From Prosthecobacter debontii (lineage in GTDB: Bacteria > Verrucomicrobiota > Verrucomicrobiia > Verrucomicrobiales > Akkermansiaceae), in contig CAMAXN010000001.1 in NCBI GenBank assembly GCA_945862245.1, forward strand, positions 62,001 through 126,000: a stretch of DNA of 64,000 bases. Reading direction: 5' to 3'. Positions 48,696-57,613 of this stretch are shown here, piece after piece. A program made the translations under genes and the position numbers. Under the pieces are notes generated by a model, which saw nothing but the letters and a program-made list of their open reading frames with translations, was not told the origin of the DNA and searched no databases. Within the stretch, counting starts at the first letter, position 1, and each line of letters starts with the position of its first letter.

Positions 48696-49649
48696 ATGAA
48701 AATAAAATTCAGATCTTTTCCCGCCGCACGTATTATTGTTGGCCTTGCTATTTTTCCGTTTGCACTTCTGTCCGCGATTGAGTCGCCGCCTGACACCTCA
48801 AAGCCGCCCGCCGCTATGCTCAGTGCAGAACAGGCAGAGCGTGAATCCGCTGCAAAGCTTCCTTTCTTGGGCCTCTCCACTGCTATCGTTCCGGATATTG
48901 TCGCGGATCATCTCGGCCTTAGGACAGGATCCGGACTCATTGTCCGAAGCATCTCCCCCGACAGTCCTGCAGAGAAGGCCGGACTGTCGGAAAACGAAAT
49001 TATTGTTTCCATCGATGGCACAGTTGTGGGGGATCCAGATGAATTCAGCTCAAGGATACGCAAGTACAAGGCGGGTGACAGCATTGACCTTGGCATCATC
49101 CGCAAAGGTAAACCGCATTCAGTGAAAGTGACCCTATGCGAACGCCCTGCGGAACTTGAAGCACACCTTTCACCAGAACCGTTCATGCAGGGCTCCCCCC
49201 AAGGCCAAGCAGACCTGCGGAAGATGATGGAGCGGAACTTACTTGGATTAGGGATGGATCCATTCGGCATCGCGCCTCACCAGGAGTTCGAGAACACCTT
49301 TCGAATGCTGCGTCAACAGATGAACCGGGCTTTCGATAGCGAAATTCCACCCATAACCCAAGGTGAAGATGGTGGGGTTCATTTCCAACAAAATTCGACG
49401 GTACGCCTGATGGACAATCAAGGTTCTGTGGAGATCAAATCTTCCGAAGGCGACACTCAGGTCACCGTCAGGGACACGGCCAATGCCGTAGTTTGGCAGG
49501 GCCCTTGGAACTCAGACAACGACAAGGAAGCCGCACCGCAGGATGTCCGTGAGAGAATAGACCAAGTGAATGTCGGCTCTGCGAACGGAAAGGGTTTTAC
49601 CTTCCGTTTCGGTAAGTCTAACGGGAAACCCGACACCATCGACAACTGA
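48696..49649 (+). CDS. PDZ-domain protein without a protease domain
   Basis: LIVRSISPDSPAEKAGLSENEIIVSIDGTVVGDPDEFSSRIRKYKAGDSIDLGIIRKG. Start within the 48633 ORF is uncertain. Confidence 0.82.
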   Translation: MKIKFRSFPAARIIVGLAIFPFALLSAIESPPDTSKPPAAMLSAEQAERESAAKLPFLGLSTAIVPDIVADHLGLRTGSGLIVRSISPDSPAEKAGLSENEIIVSIDGTVVGDPDEFSSRIRKYKAGDSIDLGIIRKGKPHSVKVTLCERPAELEAHLSPEPFMQGSPQGQADLRKMMERNLLGLGMDPFGIAPHQEFENTFRMLRQQMNRAFDSEIPPITQGEDGGVHFQQNSTVRLMDNQGSVEIKSSEGDTQVTVRDTANAVVWQGPWNSDNDKEAAPQDVRERIDQVNVGSANGKGFTFRFGKSNGKPDTIDN

Positions 49650-49817
49650 GCCAGAAAAGTTTTTCAGAGCGGAAGAAGGCACACGCGTGCATATTTTCTG
49701 AAGGAGCAAACTCGCTAATTGCTCTGATCGCCTCTCTCCACTTCTTAGCAGGAATACCAATGGTGGCTATTGATAATGGCAAGTTTGGATAAATGAGGAG
49801 CAAAGTGGATGAATCCT

Positions 49818-51668
49818 TCAATGCATATTTTCCATCAAGCTGCCTAGGACTTTCAAAAATTGCGGGTCACCAAGGTTGCCGAGGTGTCCGCCGGTCGGTA
49901 GCCAAACTGCACGATTCCCGAATGTGGATTCCATCCAACGCATGTCTTTTAGGGAGATAAGAAAGTCATTGCGATTACTCATTACATGCACATGACGGTT
50001 CGCACTCAGGGAGCGCTGCATTGAACGAAGCGAGGTTGAGTTCAGTAATTGCTTCTCACTCACCCCTTTCTCCTGCTGCTGAGGTACCAGCCAGTACTTG
50101 AGGTAATCGTCGAAACCGAAGTTCATGAGCTCGTGATATGTATCCTGGCGCCGCCATGTGGAAGCAGGCGTGGAAATGAGATCTGAAGGCGTGCGCCGGT
50201 GTATGCTGTAAAGCGTATCTCGCATCACGGTCCGGAATGCGAAACCCACAAGCAACTGCGATTCATCGGCACTAAATGGTGGCAAGCCTTCAGGGGGGCG
50301 TTGATCGATTAATGCCGCCGCCTTGTGGAGGGCGTTATCGAGTCGTTGGGCGCGCACCGCTTCTGACCAAGATGTTGGCACTGCGTAAAACTCATCAAGT
50401 GTACGGTATGCCTGCCTCAGGTCGACCGGTGGTTGGATTGCGAGGTAGTGGTCGAACTGGACGGATCCCGGTGCATGAGCCGTCTTGGTAGCTGCCAGTT
50501 GCAGTGCGGAAAAACCACCGAGAGAGAATCCTACGAGGATGTGCTTCGTCACATGCCCAGGGTGTTTATTGACAACCGAATCATTGATCGCCGTAAAGGT
50601 GGCGAGAAGATCCGTACGATCTGTCACTGGATTACCCGGCATGGATGAGGAAGATGCACATTCCATGAACTCCGGATGGAATATGCCAGAAATCGTTGCT
50701 ACTGAAAATCCCATATTAAAGATCGCCTCAGCCAGAACCATGGCGTTACCCGACATGCGGTGCGAGCCGATTCCCGGGCTTAGGAAAACCAGAGGGGCCG
50801 GCTGTTTCTGCATCCACGCCTGATAAGGTAATTCCTTGCCCGTATGTGGCAGCCGCACCAGATGTCTTTTCCCGCTTGCGGCAAACCATGGATCGTTGGG
50901 TTTGTATCGCGCCGCCGCCAGCGTTTCCATTGTCGGAAAATCTGGTGTGCCGTGAGGTGTCCAGTCCGGCGATGTTGGGCGCGAGAGATACGGCCACGCT
51001 TGGCGAATTAACTCATAGGAGTCTGATTCGGTGCGCATGATGCTCGCTACCGGCGGGATGATATCGCTCAGTTGGTGTACCCGGGAAGCAATTAGCGCGA
51101 ACTCAAGGTTGGAAACATAAGTTATGGGATCACCAACCACATCCATAGCGCGGGCTGTTGCTGCCACGTTGTCGCTGGGGCCAAGAAATGGCAATACCAC
51201 GAAGGTATCCGGTTGCCAGCCCCAGTGTTGGAATGTCTGGTTGAAGCTCCCCCGGCTACCAGGCAGATTCATGCGATCCGCTACATCGAATAATCCGCCA
51301 ATACCCACGGTCGTATTTGTGAGGAATCTCAATGATTCTTCGCCGGAGTCGTTCCAACGCCCCTGGAGGATCTGGTTCGTGATGCGCAGCGGGCCGGTTA
51401 GGTTATCGTGTAAGCTGCTGATTGACTTCCGCACCGGTTCCGGGATAACGGTTAGGTAAACGTTGGTCGCAGGCTCAAGAACGCCAAGCGTCAAGCCACG
51501 GTTCAGTTCCCAAGTGGCGCGGTTTATCGGCTCGAGTGGGTCGCTTATGTGCTTCCTCGTTTTTGTTTTCACCAAAGAGGTGGGGGCGATTCCTCCGCAG
51601 GATACTGCCAAAACGGCCGATAGCAAAATCATCGGCAATTCCAGCTTATGTGCACTTAAATTACTCAT
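49818..51668 (-). CDS. MlaA (VacJ)-like lipoprotein fused to an alpha/beta-hydrolase
   Basis: N-term DPLEPINRATWELNRG...YLTVIPEPVRKSISSLHDNLTGPLRITNQILQGRW...LPGSRGSFNQTFQHWGW; C-term LVFLSPGIGSHRMSG, nucleophile elbow LVGFSLGGFSAL, candidate NDFLISL Asp and TGGHLGN His. Confidence 0.85.
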   Translation of the reverse strand: MSNLSAHKLELPMILLSAVLAVSCGGIAPTSLVKTKTRKHISDPLEPINRATWELNRGLTLGVLEPATNVYLTVIPEPVRKSISSLHDNLTGPLRITNQILQGRWNDSGEESLRFLTNTTVGIGGLFDVADRMNLPGSRGSFNQTFQHWGWQPDTFVVLPFLGPSDNVAATARAMDVVGDPITYVSNLEFALIASRVHQLSDIIPPVASIMRTESDSYELIRQAWPYLSRPTSPDWTPHGTPDFPTMETLAAARYKPNDPWFAASGKRHLVRLPHTGKELPYQAWMQKQPAPLVFLSPGIGSHRMSGNAMVLAEAIFNMGFSVATISGIFHPEFMECASSSSMPGNPVTDRTDLLATFTAINDSVVNKHPGHVTKHILVGFSLGGFSALQLAATKTAHAPGSVQFDHYLAIQPPVDLRQAYRTLDEFYAVPTSWSEAVRAQRLDNALHKAAALIDQRPPEGLPPFSADESQLLVGFAFRTVMRDTLYSIHRRTPSDLISTPASTWRRQDTYHELMNFGFDDYLKYWLVPQQQEKGVSEKQLLNSTSLRSMQRSLSANRHVHVMSNRNDFLISLKDMRWMESTFGNRAVWLPTGGHLGNLGDPQFLKVLGSLMENMH

Positions 51669-51784
51669 CTACAGCGTTCCAGTTTATGATTCGCTTAAAG
51701 TGAAAGGATACAGATTTTTTTGATAATGGCTGTCACCTGCTTGTCAATTTGCTTCCGGAGCGTAGGCCGGAGGCTGCTGCGTAG

Positions 51785-52070
51785 GAAGCAGATTGTGCCG
51801 TTTACCCTCTTGCTGGAGCGAGTCCAAAGGCGAACTCCTTGGGCGTCTTCATGCTGAGGCTCCGATCACACCCCGCGCCTCGCTCAACGTATAAAATAGC
51901 TCGCGAACAAAGCACTTTCTTTGAAACTTGTCATAGAAGCTCTCGACGTAGCCGTTCTGCCGCAGTAAGCACGAATCAATGTAGAGGATTTTGATGGTTG
52001 TTTCGGTCAGCCCAGACACCTTGGCCGTGCCGAGCTCAGCATGTTCAATACTCAGATCCACGACGGCCAC
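51785..52070 (-). mobile_element. IS3-family transposase (integrase core) remnant
   Basis: IKILYIDSCLLRQNGYVESFYDKFQRKCFVRELFYTLSEARGVI, then in another frame SLSMKTPKEFAFGLAPARG*; internal deletion and frameshift. Confidence 0.85.
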
Positions 52071-52094
52071 AGGGATTTCAGGCCTTGCACAGGA

Positions 52095-53108
52095 TCATTG
52101 GAAAGACGCGGTGCGGGCAAACATCTCGAATTTTTCGCGGTTCGCCTCTACTAAAGAGGCCTCGCCGGTCATCTTGAAAAACCAAGTGACGCCCTCTGCC
52201 TCGAGGATGGCGCCTGAGATAGCCGACTTTTTGCCGTCGAGTAAGGGCTCAGCACTGACTATGTGGGTGACGAGCAGTTTACCCGCCGCACCGTCCATTT
52301 CCACGCCGAGCGCGGGGTCATCAGCGGTGGCAAGGGGCGGCAATTGAACTTGGTCACGCCAACGATTGACGTTATCCAGCACGCTTCCGGAATTTCCGGG
52401 CAGCGGGATCACGGAAACATCGGCGGTCGCTCCGCCCTCACCCTTTACAGCGAAGCTCGCCACGCGCATTGAGCTGCCCTGGCTCACCTCCCAATCCTCC
52501 GGTGCAATGATCTGAATTTCCGGGGATTGGGAAGGGGCGGTAGCGGCTTCTTGCATTTCCACGATGCGAACATTGCTCAGGAATGACATAAATATCTCAT
52601 TGCCTTTTTCGTGTAGCTTGGTGGAGGGGCCGGTGAGTTTGAAAAACCATGTTTCCGAGCTTAGCGAGAGAACAGCGGCTAAGATACCCTCGGCCTCGGT
52701 GGGTGCGTCGTCTGGGTTGAGGTTGAAAAAGAGTATCTCGCGTGAGCTGTCCGTGATCTTTATTGGTTTTCCTTGGACTTGGTCTTTGGGTAGGGCTTTC
52801 ATACTTACTTGTCCGCGCCAGCGGTTCACGTTTGCAGCAAGCCCGCCGCCATCTCCTCCGAGTTTGGAAACCGTTAGTCGTCCGAGCTCCGGAACCAAAT
52901 AGGCGGCCGATAGGAACTCGCCGGTCTCCTCCATTTTCCAATCTGGCAAGGCGCGCCATCTAACGGCATCGGATTGCGTTGATTGATCTTGGCCGGCCGC
53001 ATCTTGGTTATTAGCTTCTACAGGCGCGGGATAGGCGGGCATTTCCTCCTTTTTGCAGGAACAGATCGCGAGGCAAAACAGCAGTGTGTTGACAGAATAG
53101 TTTGGCAT
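52095..53108 (-). CDS. Lipoprotein with two copies of an unknown domain
   Basis: LLFCLAICSCKKEE lipobox; two halves each with NVNRWR(G/D)QV and TWFFK(L/M)TG. Confidence 0.78.
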   Translation of the reverse strand: MPNYSVNTLLFCLAICSCKKEEMPAYPAPVEANNQDAAGQDQSTQSDAVRWRALPDWKMEETGEFLSAAYLVPELGRLTVSKLGGDGGGLAANVNRWRGQVSMKALPKDQVQGKPIKITDSSREILFFNLNPDDAPTEAEGILAAVLSLSSETWFFKLTGPSTKLHEKGNEIFMSFLSNVRIVEMQEAATAPSQSPEIQIIAPEDWEVSQGSSMRVASFAVKGEGGATADVSVIPLPGNSGSVLDNVNRWRDQVQLPPLATADDPALGVEMDGAAGKLLVTHIVSAEPLLDGKKSAISGAILEAEGVTWFFKMTGEASLVEANREKFEMFARTASFQ

Positions 53109-53322
53109 TGTGGCGTTCTGCGGAAAACCTCGCGCGCCATAGGGCATACGTCGAGTATAGATGTGAGAATGGGCGCTGTTAATCCGTTGACTTTCTTCCA
53201 CAGGAAAATTGCAGCAGGTTATGGCCTGATCATCAGAGTCATTCGCGTGGAAGTCTAGACGGAGGCATCTGAGTGGAAGCCTGTAAGAAGGATTCCGCCA
53301 GGATAAACTCTGATCCCTAATA

Positions 53323-54399
53323 TCATTTCATGGAATTACCTGTCATCATCGTCCAGTGGATGCCGGAGATTCCGACACCCAGAGTATCGCCGCCGCCGAA
53401 CATGATGAAGCGGTGTCCGTCCGATCCGAACCAACCCGCGTATGCGGCGGAGTGGCTCGTAGATCCCATGAAAATATTCTCGCCGCCCCCGTTACCAGCG
53501 AAGCCTGCCAGCCGTGCGCGATCCCACGGGCTCTTCTTTTTGGGTACCGGCGATTCGTGGGCGAAGAACCCGAGATTTGACATATCTGAACTGTGTCCCT
53601 TGCACGCATCGGAGAGCTTTTCCTCCATGATTCTAGGGGGTAGCCCAAGGAGTGCACGCTCCTTGTTGAGCAAGTTGGCGAAGTCTTTCATCGCGCTCGA
53701 TGCCCAGCGCCCGAGATCGGAATGAGCTTTCTCCGCTTCCATATGTATTTTCACCTCGTTTATTGTCGCGGCAAGGCGCTCGCGCTGCATTAGTAGATCT
53801 TTTCCCTCCGAGTTTTCTTCTAAGAGAAAGCCCCGCAGATCCCCATCCTCGATCGAAGCGCTTTCCAATCTATCGTCAAATTGCTCCAACTCGCGGGTCA
53901 CTTCCGCAAGTCCTTCTAGCGTGGCATCTACCAAGGAGTCGAATCTCTCCGTGGACGGACCAGCCAATCGGTTCACGCGTTCCCGTAACTTTTCTAAGTC
54001 CTCCATCTCCTCGCGTAGCATCTGCACCTTTTTTCCGTCCTTTTCCCAATCCGTCATGATCAGACTCATCACGCGCTTGCGTTCGGCATCGAGCTCGCCT
54101 GCCAATTCGTGGTGGGAGGCGTAAGGATTGATTACGCTTGAGCGTCCGCGCACCGCTTCTTCGAGCGCTTTGTTATGCTGCTGTTGTGCGAACTCCAGCG
54201 CCCTCTGGTATTGAGGCATGGCATCGGCTCCCATTTGCTTCCAAGATAAATATGCCGCATTCCGTTTGTCCGCCTCGGCGGAGAGCATCCAACGGTTCGC
54301 GACTTTCGTGAAGTCCTGAGGAAGCACGCCCTGGGACTCCTGACCATAAACCGCAAACTGGAGCGAAAAAATGAGAATGAGAGGCAGGAAACCATTCAT
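53323..54399 (-). CDS. Secreted CAP/SCP-domain protein
   Basis: LSDACKGHSSDMSNLGFFAHESP...GGGENIFMG...AAYAGWFGSDGHRFIMFG. Confidence 0.85.
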   Translation of the reverse strand: MNGFLPLILIFSLQFAVYGQESQGVLPQDFTKVANRWMLSAEADKRNAAYLSWKQMGADAMPQYQRALEFAQQQHNKALEEAVRGRSSVINPYASHHELAGELDAERKRVMSLIMTDWEKDGKKVQMLREEMEDLEKLRERVNRLAGPSTERFDSLVDATLEGLAEVTRELEQFDDRLESASIEDGDLRGFLLEENSEGKDLLMQRERLAATINEVKIHMEAEKAHSDLGRWASSAMKDFANLLNKERALLGLPPRIMEEKLSDACKGHSSDMSNLGFFAHESPVPKKKSPWDRARLAGFAGNGGGENIFMGSTSHSAAYAGWFGSDGHRFIMFGGGDTLGVGISGIHWTMMTGNSMK

Positions 54400-54480
54400 G
54401 GCGTGTGGGAGCTGAGTGAACTCTACCCTGTTAGGCGAAGGATTTACTCGCAAATATTTGCGAATCCCACCGTCCGTACT

Positions 54481-55884
54481 TTATGCGTGATGGAGTAGGA
54501 TTGAGTTTGCGGCGAAATGATCGGAGAGGATATCGGAAACTACCACGATGGGCGTGCCGGTGCGGACGAGTTCGAGTTTCCGAAGTTGCTCGGTGGCGCG
54601 CTGGACGGTTTCCTCGATGTTCGATGCATAGGCCATGCGGAATGCACGGACGCCGCGTGTCAGGGAAAGCTGCCGGCACACAGACTCTTTGGGCGTGAAT
54701 ACATAGAATGCATTGGTGCGCGGGCGCATCATCGCGACTTGGTTGGCGAGAACACCGCGACGTGTGAGTACGACGAGGCGGGCGTCAGGCAGGGAGTCTA
54801 CGAGAGTGACTGCGGCGCGGGCAGTTTTTTGCCTTTCATCGCTAAGGATGACGTTCTGCCCGAATCCGTGTCCGCCGGAGCGCTCAATGCGGGACGAAAT
54901 GCGGACTAAGGCCTCGACACAGCGCTCCGGGTAGCGGCCGACGGAAGTTTCTCCGGACAGCATCAGGCAATCCGCTTCTTCGTAGGAGGCGTTCATCACG
55001 TCCGTCACTTCAGCGCGGGTGGGGGTGGGGTTGTTGATCATCGACTCAAGTAGTTGGGTGGCGACGATCACTCGTTTTCCGAGTTCGTGGCAGCGCTTTA
55101 CGATGCGGCGTTGGAGTATGGGTAGATCCTCAAAATCGACTTCGATGCCCAGATCTCCCCGTGCGATCATGATCACATCTGCGGCGCGGATGATGGAGTC
55201 GATGTTGCGTACAGCTTCCTGATCCTCGATTTTTGCAATAATCTGAGCCTCTCCGCCGATGCCTTCCATGGCTTTACGCAGTTCGGCTACGTGGGCGGCA
55301 TCACGGACGAAAGATCCCGCGATGAAATCAGCCCCGCATTCCACGGCGAGGGCGAGATCTTTGTGGTCTTTCTCAGTTAAAGCCGGCAGGTTCAGCCTCA
55401 CACCGGGTAGGTTGATGTGACGGCGGGAGCCCATTGTTCCCGGGGTGCGAACATCGCAAATCATGTTGGTCTCTGAAACCTTCTCGATACGCATCAGCAA
55501 AGTGCCGTTGTCTACGACAAGGGTGTTGCCCGCCTTCACATCACCCATCAGGCCCGGGTAGTTCACGGTGGTGGAGAGAGGTATGGAAGAAGCGATATCG
55601 GCGCGGCGGAACTCCACCTTATCGCCCTCTTTCAGTTCGTAGGGTTCCTCAAGGTCTCCGGTGCGGATTGACGGGCCGGTGAGATCGAAAAGGACGGCAG
55701 TGTATGCGTTACGTTTTTCCGATTCGGCGCGTACATACTTGGTCATTTGCTCTGCCCATTCGTGCTTCGCATGGCTCATGTTAAGGCGTATCACATTGAC
55801 TCCGGCATCAATAAGCTTACCGATCATTTCCTGCGATTCGGTGGCGGGGCCGAGTGTTACGATGAGCTTGGTTTTGAGGGACAT
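54481..55884 (-). CDS. pyk: Pyruvate kinase
   Basis: VIRLNMSHAKHEW; IMIARGDLGIEV; ATQLLESMINNPTPTRAEVTDVMNASYEEADCLMLSGETSVGRYP. Confidence 0.96.
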   Translation of the reverse strand: MSLKTKLIVTLGPATESQEMIGKLIDAGVNVIRLNMSHAKHEWAEQMTKYVRAESEKRNAYTAVLFDLTGPSIRTGDLEEPYELKEGDKVEFRRADIASSIPLSTTVNYPGLMGDVKAGNTLVVDNGTLLMRIEKVSETNMICDVRTPGTMGSRRHINLPGVRLNLPALTEKDHKDLALAVECGADFIAGSFVRDAAHVAELRKAMEGIGGEAQIIAKIEDQEAVRNIDSIIRAADVIMIARGDLGIEVDFEDLPILQRRIVKRCHELGKRVIVATQLLESMINNPTPTRAEVTDVMNASYEEADCLMLSGETSVGRYPERCVEALVRISSRIERSGGHGFGQNVILSDERQKTARAAVTLVDSLPDARLVVLTRRGVLANQVAMMRPRTNAFYVFTPKESVCRQLSLTRGVRAFRMAYASNIEETVQRATEQLRKLELVRTGTPIVVVSDILSDHFAANSILLHHA

Positions 55885-55969
55885 AATGAAAAGGTGCGAA
55901 TCTTTTATTCCTTAGGGATAAACGTCTTGCCTTGCAACCGATATGCGTCAGGCGTTTACAAATATCGGA

Positions 55970-57604
55970 TCAAGCTTGCTCGATGGTTTTTTCCGTAGCG
56001 GCATCGATGACTGCGAAGCGTTCGCGGTTCAAGGTCGGATCGGAGCGGAAGATCAGGCGGCCGGAATGGGAGCGCTCGAGTTCCACGAGGACTTTAGCGT
56101 CCTCTTGTTTGAAGCGGTTGAGGACGTCCGAGTTGACGATGACGATGAGGTCTCCAACTTGGTCACGGCGGCTTTGGATGATCGTATTGAGGCGGCGCTG
56201 AATCTCGATGGACATGGTCATAGGCGTCTTCACGCGACCGCGGCCCTGGCAGTAGGGGCAGGGTTCATACATCGAGTCGCGCAGGGATTCATTGAGGCGC
56301 TGGCGGGTCATTTCCATTAGTCCAATGGCGGAAATCTGGAGTACCTGCGTCTTGGCCTTGTCGCGCTTCAAACGGTCTTTCATGGCCTTGTAAACGGTCA
56401 TCTGATCGCGGCGGTGGCGCATATCGATGAAATCGACGACGACTAAGCCGCCGATGTTGCGTAGGCGGAGTTGTCGAGCGACTTCCTCCGCGGCCTCGGT
56501 GTTGGTTTGGAGGATCATTTTATCGACGTCCTTCGAGCCGCGGTTGCGGCCGGTGTTTACGTCCACGGAGATGAGGGCTTCCGTTTCGTCGATGACAATG
56601 TAGCCGCCGCATTTCAGCCAGACTTGGCGCGAAAATGCTTCATCGATCTGCTTTTGGATGTTGACGTGTTCGAAAATCGGCCGGCTTACGGTCGGGATAT
56701 GGTGGATGCGGCGTTTTGCGCGGCGGGAGATTTTCCCGGCGATTTCGCGGATGAGTTCAGTTGTCTCGGCGTCGTCACAAAGTATTTGATCCACTTCCTC
56801 TGTGAGGAAATCGCGAGCGGTGCGCTCAATAAGGTTTGGCTCTTGGAAGACGCAGCAGGGTGCGGGATTGTTCGCACGTCGCTGGTCGATGGTGTCCCAC
56901 TGTTCTAGAAGCATAGCGAGATCGCGTACGAAGTGGCGGGCGCGGGTGCCTTGAGCAACGGTGCGCATGATGATACCCATACCCTCGGGGACGGATAGCT
57001 TCTGAACGATGTGGCGGAGGCGTAAGCGTTCCTTGGGATCCTCAATCTTACGGGAAATGCCAAACTGTTCAGTCAAAGGCATCAGAACGAGGTAGCGCCC
57101 GGCGAGGGAGATGTTCGTTGTAACGCGCGGCCCCTTGGTACCGATTGGTCCCTTGGAAACCTGGATCATGATTTCCGAGCCGATCGGGTAGATGTCCGGG
57201 ATGTCTTTCGAGCTGATTTTTTTCTGGGTCTTTTTCTTGCCCTCGCGCTCGATCTCCTCGAGGCCGCCGTCGAGAGCCGCGGGAATAGCATCCCAAAAGT
57301 GGAGGAACGCGTTCTTATCGAGGCCGATATCGACGAACATGGCCTTGAGTCCCTGTTCGACGTTTTTAACTCGGCCCTTGAAGATGCCGCCGACAATATT
57401 TTGGTCTCCCTCTCGCTCTACGGTATATTCCTCAAGGATCCCGTCCTCGAGAAGGGCTACTCGGCGCTCGAGTTTCTCGACGTTCACGATGATGGAGTTG
57501 CCTTGCGATGGATCGGCGGAGCCAATCCCTAACATTCTTTTGATTTTTTGGATCACGTTACGGTGTGTTTGTTGAAATTTAACGGTTGGTTTTGTATTTG
57601 CCAA
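55970..57604 (-). CDS. rng: Ribonuclease E/G family protein
   Basis: S1-like N-terminus; GGYIVIDETEALISVDVNTGRNRGSKDVDKMILQTNTEAAEEVARQLRLRNIGGLVVVDFIDM; CPYCQGRGRV. Confidence 0.94.
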   Translation of the reverse strand: MANTKPTVKFQQTHRNVIQKIKRMLGIGSADPSQGNSIIVNVEKLERRVALLEDGILEEYTVEREGDQNIVGGIFKGRVKNVEQGLKAMFVDIGLDKNAFLHFWDAIPAALDGGLEEIEREGKKKTQKKISSKDIPDIYPIGSEIMIQVSKGPIGTKGPRVTTNISLAGRYLVLMPLTEQFGISRKIEDPKERLRLRHIVQKLSVPEGMGIIMRTVAQGTRARHFVRDLAMLLEQWDTIDQRRANNPAPCCVFQEPNLIERTARDFLTEEVDQILCDDAETTELIREIAGKISRRAKRRIHHIPTVSRPIFEHVNIQKQIDEAFSRQVWLKCGGYIVIDETEALISVDVNTGRNRGSKDVDKMILQTNTEAAEEVARQLRLRNIGGLVVVDFIDMRHRRDQMTVYKAMKDRLKRDKAKTQVLQISAIGLMEMTRQRLNESLRDSMYEPCPYCQGRGRVKTPMTMSIEIQRRLNTIIQSRRDQVGDLIVIVNSDVLNRFKQEDAKVLVELERSHSGRLIFRSDPTLNRERFAVIDAATEKTIEQA

Positions 57605-57613
57605 AAACGTGGC

